A stretch of 5,071 nt of DNA from CAYOEZ01 sp964402955 (GTDB lineage Bacteria > Chloroflexota > DTOL01 > DAOUCN01): positions 1 through 5,071 of the forward strand of contig CAYOEZ010000286.1 in assembly GCA_964402955.1 (NCBI GenBank), given 5' to 3'. Position 1 is the stretch's first letter; every line of letters begins with the position of its first letter. The position numbers were made by a program, and so were the translations under genes. Positions 1-5,071 of the stretch are shown here, piece by piece. The notes beneath the pieces were generated by a model. That model did no database searches. It saw only the letters and a list, made by a program, of their open reading frames with translations, and had not been told where the DNA came from.

Positions 1-7
1 GCTGTGC

Positions 8-13
8 TATACT
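8..13 (+). promoter_or_regulatory. Possible -10 box upstream of the M20 peptidase gene
   Basis: The hexamer TATACT matches the sigma70-type -10 consensus at five of six positions and lies 63 nt before the ATG. A matching -35 element would fall outside the left edge, so the promoter cannot be confirmed. If it is real, the transcript would start near position 20 and carry a leader of about 57 nt containing the small hairpin at 30-47. A single hexamer match is weak evidence. Confidence 0.2.
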
Positions 14-29
14 CCGCGCACCGTAACAG

Positions 30-47
30 GCCCGGATAGCGCCGGGC
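30..47 (+). repeat. Small GC-rich inverted repeat in the leader
   Basis: GCCCGG (30-35) and CCGGGC (42-47) can form a 6-bp stem with a 6-nt loop, extendable by one G-T wobble. No T-run follows, so it is not a typical intrinsic terminator. A second complementary pair, GCTGTG at 1-6 and CACAGC at 51-56, encloses it, so the leader could fold into a nested structure just ahead of the ribosome binding site. This may be the tail of an upstream unit, a leader structure or chance. Confidence 0.3.
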
Positions 48-64
48 TAACACAGCGCCGCATT

Positions 65-70
65 GGGAGA
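65..70 (+). promoter_or_regulatory. Ribosome binding site of the M20 peptidase gene
   Basis: GGGAGA is followed by a 6-nt A-rich spacer and the ATG at 77. This supports 77 as the translation start. Confidence 0.6.
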
Positions 71-76
71 AAACAA

Positions 77-1270
77 ATGACCTCAGATTCCGCCACCCTG
101 AAGAAGCAAGCGATCGCCGCCGTGGATGCCATCAGCGACGAACTGATCCGCGTCAGCACGACCATTCACGCCAATCCGGAGACATCATTCAAGGAGTTCA
201 AGTCGGCTGCGCTCCTATGCGACACGCTCGATGCGCACGGATTCGCCGTTGAGCGCGGCCTGGGCGGCATGGACACGGCGTTCCGGGCCGTCGCGGCCGG
301 CGCCAGGAACGGGCCGACCATTGCCCTCCTTGCAGAGTACGATGCCTTGCCCGAAATGGGACACGCCTGTGGTCACAACATCATTGCCACGGCAGCCGTT
401 GGCGCGGGCATCGCCGTGCGCAGTCTGCTCAAGGATCTGCCTGGCCGCGTCGAGGTGATCGGCACACCCGCTGAGGAAGGCGGCGGCGGCAAGGTCATAC
501 TGGTCAAAGCGGGGGTCTTCAACAACGTCGATGCGGCGATGATGGTCCACCCGTCCAGTTGGACGATGGTCTCACGCGGCTCGTTGGCGTTCTTCCACCT
601 CGATGTCGAGTTCAAAGGCAAGGCGTCGCACGCTGCGGCCTCTCCCGAAGCGGGCATCAATGCACTCGAGGCGGTCATCCAGACCTTCAACAACATCAAC
701 GGGATACGCCTGCATCTGCGCTCCGACGCGCGCGTGCACGGCATCATCACGCATGGCGGGGTGGCGGTCAATATTATCCCTGAGCACGCCGCGGCGTCAT
801 TCAGCGTGCGCGCCGCCAGCCAGGAATACGCCAATGAAGTACTGCAGCGTGTGCTTGCCTGCGCCGAAGCCGCCGCCATCGCTACGGGCGCCAAGCTGGA
901 GTACACGGTGACGCCAGGCTACGCAGCCATCACGCCCAATCTGACGATGGCGCGCCTCTTCGCGGAGAATTGGCGCAGCATCGGCGTTGAGGTTCACGAT
1001 CCGCGTCCCAACGAACGCATGGGGTCGACCGATTTTGGCGATGTCTCACAGGTTACTCCGGGCATCCATCCCTACATCGCCATCGCGCCCGACGGCACTC
1101 CTGGCCACAGCATCGAGATTCGCGCCGCGTCGGTCTCGCCCGCCGGGCACAAGGGCATGCTGGATTCGGCCAAGTCGTTGGCAATGACTACGATCGATCT
1201 TCTCAACGAACCGGCGCTGATGCTGGAGGTCAAGCAGGAATTCGCCCGGGTCGTCGGAGCGAACAAATAG
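77..1270 (+). CDS. M20 family metallopeptidase / amidohydrolase (PM20D2- or AbgB-like)
   Basis: This is a 397-residue cytoplasmic metal-dependent amidohydrolase with no signal peptide or membrane segment. The family cleaves amide bonds of N-acyl amino acids, small dipeptides or p-aminobenzoyl-glutamate; the exact substrate cannot be read from the sequence. The N-terminal catalytic part carries an HxNPExxFxE-type motif at residues 31-40, the AEYDALP segment at 86-92 (Asp89) and GHACGHN at 95-101. Likely metal ligands are Cys98, His100, Glu134 within the EEGGGGK stretch (the general-base pair is Glu133/Glu134), His158 in MMVHP and His344 in TPGHS. Residues of about 168-280 form the inserted dimerisation domain, with the conserved KASHAAASP at 182-190. 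The Cys-x-His ligand pair and the EYDALPEMGHACGHN wording point to the M20D/PM20D2-like branch rather than ArgE or DapE. Length is normal for the family (about 380-440 residues), and nothing is truncated. The gene stands alone on the plus strand, converges on the URO-D-like gene and ends at a strong terminator. Family assignment is firm; substrate is unknown. Confidence 0.93.
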   Translation: MTSDSATLKKQAIAAVDAISDELIRVSTTIHANPETSFKEFKSAALLCDTLDAHGFAVERGLGGMDTAFRAVAAGARNGPTIALLAEYDALPEMGHACGHNIIATAAVGAGIAVRSLLKDLPGRVEVIGTPAEEGGGGKVILVKAGVFNNVDAAMMVHPSSWTMVSRGSLAFFHLDVEFKGKASHAAASPEAGINALEAVIQTFNNINGIRLHLRSDARVHGIITHGGVAVNIIPEHAAASFSVRAASQEYANEVLQRVLACAEAAAIATGAKLEYTVTPGYAAITPNLTMARLFAENWRSIGVEVHDPRPNERMGSTDFGDVSQVTPGIHPYIAIAPDGTPGHSIEIRAASVSPAGHKGMLDSAKSLAMTTIDLLNEPALMLEVKQEFARVVGANK

Positions 1271-1271
1271 C

Positions 1272-1326
1272 AGATAGAGCGAAGACCTCCGAGGTTTGGC
1301 AAACCTCGGAGGTCTTTTCGCTATCT
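1272..1326 (+). terminator. Strong hairpin terminator between convergent genes
   Basis: A perfect 16-bp inverted repeat (1282-1297 with 1301-1316) closes on a 3-nt GGC loop and is followed on the plus strand by TTTT (1315-1318, partly within the stem). Outer bases AGATAG..CGA (1272-1282) and TCGCTATCT (1318-1326) can pair further with small bulges, so the whole stem approaches 24 bp. It starts two bases after the stop of the M20 gene and lies 16 nt past the stop of the URO-D-like gene on the other strand. It therefore probably ends both transcripts. The T-tract favours the plus strand; on the minus strand the stem is followed by a T-poor tail, so termination there is less certain. Confidence 0.85.
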
Positions 1327-1341
1327 CAACACCGGCCCGGC

Positions 1342-2508
1342 CTATGCCAGAAGCCACGCTTCCCGCCCGGGATAGCCGACGGGCAGCGCGGCAAACGCAG
1401 TCGCGTCAAAGCGGGCGTTGAAGCACAGACCACGCGGCGCCAGTTCAGCCAGCAGCGCCTCCGCCTCGTTCACATCCGGGAAGTTGGCATCGAGAATCAG
1501 CGGCTTATGCTGCTGGATGAGGTGGTACATGCTCACCTCGTAGGGACGGCGCTGCGCCGTCGGATAAGGATCGACGACGACCTCGATCGCGGATAGCTCA
1601 GGAACCTGCACAAGCAGGGGCGCCACGTGCAGCCCGGGGTTGTGCAGATGCAAGACGGAGAACGGACAACTGCGTATGACCTCAATATCGTACGGCAGAA
1701 TCTGTTTTTCATAGATACGCGGGGAGAGCAGTGTGGAATGGTCGGCCTGCGTGCGCACCACCGGCCCCGGCGCCCAGATCGAGTAGCCACTCATGAATCC
1801 GCCTGCGAAGGGCTTAACGATCTTGTTTCCGGCCTCGATGATAGCCAGATTGGCGTCGGTGCAGACACGCATCAGGCGCTGGCACAGTTCAGGCTCATCG
1901 AGCCAGGCCAGACACGCTTCCTTGACCCCCAGAACGGCGGCGACAAGGTCGCACGTACCGCGGAAGAGCGAGTTGGCCGTCAGGGGAAAGCGTGGCGCAA
2001 TACGTTGCTGCAACTTCTTCAGAAACTCACGATAAACCTCGAGCCACGGATTGTGCTCGAAGCTGGCGCCGCGGCGAATAACATCCTCGACGTCACCCTC
2101 GTACTTCTCGCTCCAAATCTGCCCATCGGTCATCTTGATCGGGCAGCCCAGGATCGCCTCGAGCCAGGGGAACTTGACCGGGGCATGGCAGATGGGCATC
2201 TGGTCGCCCAGGCCGGCGACGATGACAAACTGCCCCTGAGCAGGCAGCGAGGAATCAACGCGCCCGGCGTCCCACGCTTCGGCCTCGGCCACCATGGCGG
2301 CAGGGTCAACCATGTCCGGCGTCAGCCGCTCGGTGCGCGTGAGCGCGCTGCCGTCAGCCTGCCGTAAATGAACCGGCGCAGAGGCGGCAAACAACCCGGC
2401 CGAACGCAACAGACTGTCGTCATCTCTCCGCCAGAAGCGCTTGTGCCGCGCCAGAAGCTGCTGAAATCGCTCATCACTAGCTGCCACACGGGTTGGCCCC
2501 TGCGCCAT
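1342..2508 (-). CDS. Uroporphyrinogen decarboxylase superfamily protein (URO-D fold), function unassigned
   Basis: This 388-residue soluble protein has the layout of the URO-D/MtaA-like TIM-barrel superfamily, which covers heme-pathway decarboxylases and zinc-dependent corrinoid/coenzyme M methyltransferases. Supporting segments are a substrate-loop-like FRGTCDLVAAVLG at 182-194, the ADHSTLLSPRIYEKQILPYD stretch at 255-274 (superfamily pattern D-S-xx-SP-xx-Y-xxx-xxP), the VLHLHNPG motif at 285-292 after strand 'CPFS', and an acidic VVDP at 311-314. It lacks the N-terminal arginine-rich substrate motif of true HemE (RPPxWxMRQAGR), so it should not be called uroporphyrinogen decarboxylase. Methyltransferase members normally have HxC plus a late Cys as zinc ligands. 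Here the second position is His289 (H287-L-H289), with His294 and Cys362 nearby. This suggests altered metal binding or a different reaction. The start is supported by a very strong Shine-Dalgarno run. It lies 73 nt downstream of nrdJ in the same orientation and may be in its operon. The superfamily call is solid; the role is unknown. Confidence 0.85.
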   Translation of the reverse strand: MAQGPTRVAASDERFQQLLARHKRFWRRDDDSLLRSAGLFAASAPVHLRQADGSALTRTERLTPDMVDPAAMVAEAEAWDAGRVDSSLPAQGQFVIVAGLGDQMPICHAPVKFPWLEAILGCPIKMTDGQIWSEKYEGDVEDVIRRGASFEHNPWLEVYREFLKKLQQRIAPRFPLTANSLFRGTCDLVAAVLGVKEACLAWLDEPELCQRLMRVCTDANLAIIEAGNKIVKPFAGGFMSGYSIWAPGPVVRTQADHSTLLSPRIYEKQILPYDIEVIRSCPFSVLHLHNPGLHVAPLLVQVPELSAIEVVVDPYPTAQRRPYEVSMYHLIQQHKPLILDANFPDVNEAEALLAELAPRGLCFNARFDATAFAALPVGYPGREAWLLA

Positions 2509-2511
2509 GTT

Positions 2512-2520
2512 CCCCCTCCC
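2512..2520 (-). promoter_or_regulatory. Strong ribosome binding site of the URO-D-like gene
   Basis: Read on the minus strand, GGGAGGGGG lies 3-11 nt before the ATG whose first base is 2508. It contains GGGAGG, close to the Shine-Dalgarno consensus AGGAGG. The spacing from that core is about 6 nt. This decides the start codon. Confidence 0.7.
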
Positions 2521-2559
2521 CAGCTCTCAGAATTCCACATTCGACACACAGTACCCGGC

Positions 2560-2591
2560 CTCAGCACTCGGAACTGCCTTCTCAGCACTCG
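2560..2591 (-). repeat. 11-bp direct repeat spanning the nrdJ stop codon
   Basis: CTCAGCACTCG occurs at 2560-2570 and again at 2581-2591, with a period of 21 bp. On the minus strand each copy reads CGAGTGCTGAG; the right copy contains the last two codons and TGA stop of nrdJ. The left copy is in the same reading frame seven codons later, giving Glu-Cys-stop twice. It could be a small local duplication or, with an offset of two helical turns in front of the URO-D-like gene, a pair of protein-binding half-sites. The rest of the 73-nt gap shows no clear promoter or terminator hairpin. Confidence 0.6.
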
Positions 2592-4924
2592 CTGTGCCCA
2601 CAGCTATAGCATTTGTGGCAGCCTTCGGTATAGATGAATGTGGCCTGCCCGCAGTTGGGGCACAGATCGCCAAATTGCGTTGTCTCCAACATCGGCAGCG
2701 ATGGCTGTTCCGCCACCTTGTCGCGATCTTGCGCCGTGCCCAGGTACTCGGATAGCACTTGACCCAAACCATCCGGCAGCGAGCGCACGCGTTGCTTGCC
2801 AAAGCCCAACTGGTGCGATCCACCAATGCCCAGGAGTTGATCCACCACCTGCGCCAGACGTTGCTTCTCCGTCAGATCAGACGGCAGGCGCAGGCAAAGT
2901 GAAATCAGCCGCCCCAACGCTTCTGCCAGCCCGGCCGTATCGCTGCCAGCTTTGCCGACGGTGACAAACAGCTCAAACGGCTGCCCTTCCTCATCCTCGT
3001 TGACCGTGATATAGGCCGCGCCGAGGGGAGTAACCTTGCGATAGGTCATCCCCCGCAGCGACTCGGGCCGGGGCTTGCGCGGGCGATTCGGCTGGCTCGC
3101 CGGCTCCGTCGCCTGCCGGGCGCTGGCTCTATCAGCCGTACCCACGTGCAGAACTTGCTCCGACTTGCAGCCATCACGATAGACGGTGATGCCCAGGCAA
3201 CCCAGATCGTAGGCCAGGAGATAGGCTGCGGCGACATCGTCCTCCGTCGCATCGTGGGTCAGGTTGATTGTCTTGCTCACGCCGTTGTCGGTGTATTTCT
3301 GGAAAGCAGCCTGGATGCGCACGTGCCATTCGGGCGCAACCTCGTGCGCGGTCACGAAGGTACGTTGCACATCGTCGGGCAGCGCGGTCATGCCACGCAC
3401 CATACCACGCGTGCTCACCTCGTCCATAATCTCCTCGCTCCAGAAGCCGCGCTCGCGCGCTACCTGCTCGAAGATGGGGTTGACGAAGGTCAGATGGCGA
3501 TCCTCAACGTTGTGGCTATAGGCGAGGGCAAACAGCGGCTCGATGCCGGAGGAGGCATTGGCGATAATACTGATCGTGCCGGTCGGAGCGATCGTCGTCA
3601 CCGTGGCATTGCGCAACGGCTTCCCCTCGCGGTAGATCGAGTGCGGCCAGTTGGGGAACGGGCCGCGCTCTTCGGCCAGCCTGGCGTCAGCCTCGTGGCC
3701 TGCCTTGCTGATGAACGACATCACGCGTTCTGCAACCTTAACAGCATCGTCACTGTCGTAAGCGATGCCAAGCTTGAACAGCAAGTCAGCCCAGCCCATG
3801 ACGCCCAGACCGATGCGCCGGTTGCCTTCAACAGCCTGCTTGATCTCCGGCAGCGGATACGGGTTGACCTCGATCACATCGTCGAGAAAACGCACGGCAA
3901 CCTGGATGGCGTTCTCCATGCCAGCCCAATCGATGGGCAGATCGCCGTTTGCGCCGTGCCCGTTATGTTTGACAGGCACGACGAACTTCGCCAGGTTCAG
4001 CGAGCCAAGATTGCAGGCTTCATTGGGCAGCAGCGGCTGCTCTCCGCACGGATTGGTGGCTTCGATTTGGCCGAGTTCCGGCGTCGGATTGGCAGGGCTG
4101 TGGTTGATCCGGTCAATAAAAACAAATCCCGGATCGCCCGCTGTCCAGGCCGCCTGAACGATGCGATTGTAGACATCGCGCGCCCGCAGCTTGCTGACTG
4201 TCTGTCCGGTATGCGGCGCAATCAAATCGTACTCACCGTCATCCTTGACAGCCTGCATGAAGAGGTCAGTCGCAGCGACAGAGATGTTGAAATTGGCGAT
4301 GCCGCCATCCAGCTTACACTCGATGAACTCCAGGATGTCTGGATGATCGACACGCAAAATGCCCATGTTGGCGCCGCGCCGGTTGCCGCCCTGCTTGACG
4401 GCCTCGGTCGCCTGGTTGAAGACGCGCAGAAACGAGACCGGACCCGATGCGCGCCCACCCGATGAGCGCACCAGGCTGTCGCGCTGGCGCAAGCGCGAGA
4501 ACGCGAAGCCCGTTCCGCCGCCACTCTGGTGAATGATGGCAGCGCGCTTGACCGCTTCGAAGATATCGATCATGGAATCGCCAACCGGCAAGACATAGCA
4601 GGCCGAGTATTGCAGACCCGAGCCGCGACCGGCGTTCATGAGCGTCGGCGAATTCGGTAGAAAGAGACAGGCAACCATCACATCATAAAACTTGCGCGCC
4701 CAGGCTAGCACGGTGGCCTCATCGGCGCCCCAGTGCTTCTCAGCCAGGGCAATGGCATAGGCAACGCGCCAGCACATCTCCTCTGGCGTTTCGCTGTTGC
4801 CCTGCGTACCCTTGGCCAGGTAGCGCTCACGCAGAACTCGCAGTGCCGTGGCGGTCCATGTTCCGGGCTGCAGGTCCTGTGGCATACCGATCGTCTTTGC
4901 CTTCTCTGCTTCCGCGTCGCTCAT
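2582..4924 (-). CDS. nrdJ: Adenosylcobalamin-dependent (class II) ribonucleoside-diphosphate reductase
   Basis: This 780-residue enzyme reduces ribonucleotides to deoxyribonucleotides, using adenosylcobalamin to generate a thiyl radical, so it needs neither oxygen nor a separate radical subunit. It acts in the cytoplasm. Landmarks in order: FLPNSPTLMNAG at 88-99; the redox cysteine in SACY (Cys109); SGGGTGFAFSRLR at 134-146; NPCGE at 291-295 with Asn291, radical Cys293 and Glu295; Cys304, the partner of Cys109, 11 residues after Cys293 as in other class II enzymes; NRRIGLGVMGWADLLFKLG at 368-386; and APTGTISIIANASSGIEPLF at 446-465. A Pro/Arg-rich linker (about 595-622) leads to a TSCPD domain (about 625-728). 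The C-terminal tail is rich in cysteine: Cys755, 758, 769, 772, 775 and 780, a zinc-ribbon-like module expected to help re-reduce the active site. There is no N-terminal ATP-cone, so the dATP on/off control seen in many class I enzymes is probably absent. Length is typical and all catalytic residues are present. No cobalamin riboswitch is visible in the short leader. Confidence 0.97.
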   Translation of the reverse strand: MSDAEAEKAKTIGMPQDLQPGTWTATALRVLRERYLAKGTQGNSETPEEMCWRVAYAIALAEKHWGADEATVLAWARKFYDVMVACLFLPNSPTLMNAGRGSGLQYSACYVLPVGDSMIDIFEAVKRAAIIHQSGGGTGFAFSRLRQRDSLVRSSGGRASGPVSFLRVFNQATEAVKQGGNRRGANMGILRVDHPDILEFIECKLDGGIANFNISVAATDLFMQAVKDDGEYDLIAPHTGQTVSKLRARDVYNRIVQAAWTAGDPGFVFIDRINHSPANPTPELGQIEATNPCGEQPLLPNEACNLGSLNLAKFVVPVKHNGHGANGDLPIDWAGMENAIQVAVRFLDDVIEVNPYPLPEIKQAVEGNRRIGLGVMGWADLLFKLGIAYDSDDAVKVAERVMSFISKAGHEADARLAEERGPFPNWPHSIYREGKPLRNATVTTIAPTGTISIIANASSGIEPLFALAYSHNVEDRHLTFVNPIFEQVARERGFWSEEIMDEVSTRGMVRGMTALPDDVQRTFVTAHEVAPEWHVRIQAAFQKYTDNGVSKTINLTHDATEDDVAAAYLLAYDLGCLGITVYRDGCKSEQVLHVGTADRASARQATEPASQPNRPRKPRPESLRGMTYRKVTPLGAAYITVNEDEEGQPFELFVTVGKAGSDTAGLAEALGRLISLCLRLPSDLTEKQRLAQVVDQLLGIGGSHQLGFGKQRVRSLPDGLGQVLSEYLGTAQDRDKVAEQPSLPMLETTQFGDLCPNCGQATFIYTEGCHKCYSCGHSEC

Positions 4925-4931
4925 CAGAACA

Positions 4932-4937
4932 CCCCTT
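4932..4937 (-). promoter_or_regulatory. Ribosome binding site of nrdJ
   Basis: On the minus strand AAGGGG lies 7 nt before the ATG at 4924, entirely inside the 15-nt gap after the PIN-domain stop codon. It supports the first ATG over the internal Met14. Confidence 0.6.
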
Positions 4938-4939
4938 CG

Positions 4940-5071
4940 TCAATTCGGATCCTTGTCAGGTTTGCCAACCAGATGAACCCGAGGCAATCGTGCGTGCACA
5001 GCGTTGTAGAGTTTCTTGTCCAATGTCCACATGTCAGCGTCGTCCATCTCGGCAACAGCAAGGTAGTGCGC
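4940..5071 (-). CDS. PIN-domain (VapC-type) toxin, C-terminal fragment cut by the window edge
   Basis: An open frame enters from the right edge and ends at a TGA at 4942-4940, giving the last 43 residues of a protein. The fragment begins AHYLAVAE, continues ADMWTLDKKLYNAV and ends with LPRVHLVGKPD. This is the C-terminal signature of PIN-domain ribonucleases of the VapC type: a helix with the YLALAE pattern, then the xWTxDxxLYNA strand-turn-helix whose Asp (residue 18 of the fragment) is one of the metal-binding acidic residues. The preceding catalytic acids and any VapB-like antitoxin gene would lie beyond the window. The known role of such proteins is Mg-dependent cleavage of RNA, usually as the toxin of a toxin-antitoxin pair, but a lone PIN protein is possible. 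It ends 15 nt before nrdJ in the same orientation, so readthrough transcription into nrdJ is likely. The frame is too short to show up in a routine ORF search. The family call rests on the motif pattern over a short stretch. Confidence 0.8.
   Translation of the reverse strand, partial: AHYLAVAEMDDADMWTLDKKLYNAVHARLPRVHLVGKPDKDPN

Noticed and set aside
1627..2367. A 246-codon open frame on the plus strand opposite the URO-D-like gene
   Set aside because: It has the same codon-aligned antisense relation to a GC-rich gene. It has no recognisable motif and is fully covered by a gene with a strong ribosome binding site.
1342..2508. Annotation as HemE, the heme-pathway uroporphyrinogen decarboxylase
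   Set aside because: The conserved HemE N-terminal Arg-rich substrate motif is missing and no heme genes are nearby; only superfamily membership is supported.
2563..2584. TGA at the nrdJ end as a selenocysteine codon
   Set aside because: The protein is full length at the first TGA with a standard Cys-rich tail. No SECIS-like hairpin stands out directly after it, and readthrough would add only six residues before another TGA.
3146..4465. A 439-codon open frame on the plus strand opposite nrdJ
   Set aside because: It is codon-aligned with nrdJ on the opposite strand, where stops arise only opposite TTA, CTA or TCA codons, which are rare in this GC-rich gene. Its translation shows no recognisable domain, whereas the nrdJ frame is unmistakable.
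4925..4939. Cobalamin riboswitch upstream of nrdJ
   Set aside because: The gap before nrdJ is only 15 nt because the PIN gene occupies the upstream sequence, so there is no room for a riboswitch. One could exist only ahead of the operon, outside the window.
4957..4969. AGGTTTGCCAACC resembling the centre of the terminator palindrome at 1291-1306
   Set aside because: Only a short core matches, the stem would be about 4 bp, and the bases encode the conserved-looking end of the PIN fragment. It is best explained as coding sequence.
1..5071. CRISPR array, tRNA/rRNA gene or insertion sequence
   Set aside because: No regularly spaced repeats, cloverleaf-like sequence, transposase frame or terminal inverted repeats with target duplication were seen. 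Nearly all of the window is covered by the four genes.

Overview
The window looks like ordinary bacterial chromosome with high GC content. It holds three complete genes and one gene cut by the right edge. No mobile element, CRISPR array, rRNA or tRNA was seen. All genes use ATG starts preceded by recognisable purine-rich ribosome binding sites. The combination of an AdoCbl-dependent (class II) ribonucleotide reductase, an M20 peptidase of the PM20D2-like type and a URO-D-fold protein is not diagnostic of a lineage. The general style, including a long near-perfect palindromic terminator, reminds me of Chloroflexota, but that is an impression and was not tested.

Layout. Positions 1-76 are a leader with a weak -10-like box and small inverted repeats. 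Positions 77-1270 (+) encode a cytoplasmic M20 metallopeptidase/amidohydrolase. Positions 1272-1326 form a strong hairpin terminator between two convergent transcription units. On the minus strand, read from right to left, come the C-terminal end of a PIN-domain (VapC-type) protein (5071-4940), a class II ribonucleotide reductase (4924-2582) and a uroporphyrinogen-decarboxylase-superfamily protein (2508-1342).

The three minus-strand genes are co-oriented. The PIN stop codon lies only 15 nt before the reductase start, so those two are probably co-transcribed. A 73-nt gap with an 11-bp direct repeat separates the reductase from the URO-D-like gene. The reductase makes deoxynucleotides using adenosylcobalamin. 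The URO-D-like protein belongs to a superfamily that includes corrinoid methyltransferases, but its metal-binding motif is altered, so a functional B12 link between the two is only a possibility.

I do not see a convincing new system here. The points most worth a second look are the non-canonical HxH motif of the URO-D-like protein, the PIN gene abutting nrdJ, the duplicated stop-codon region at the nrdJ 3' end, and the long palindromic terminator.
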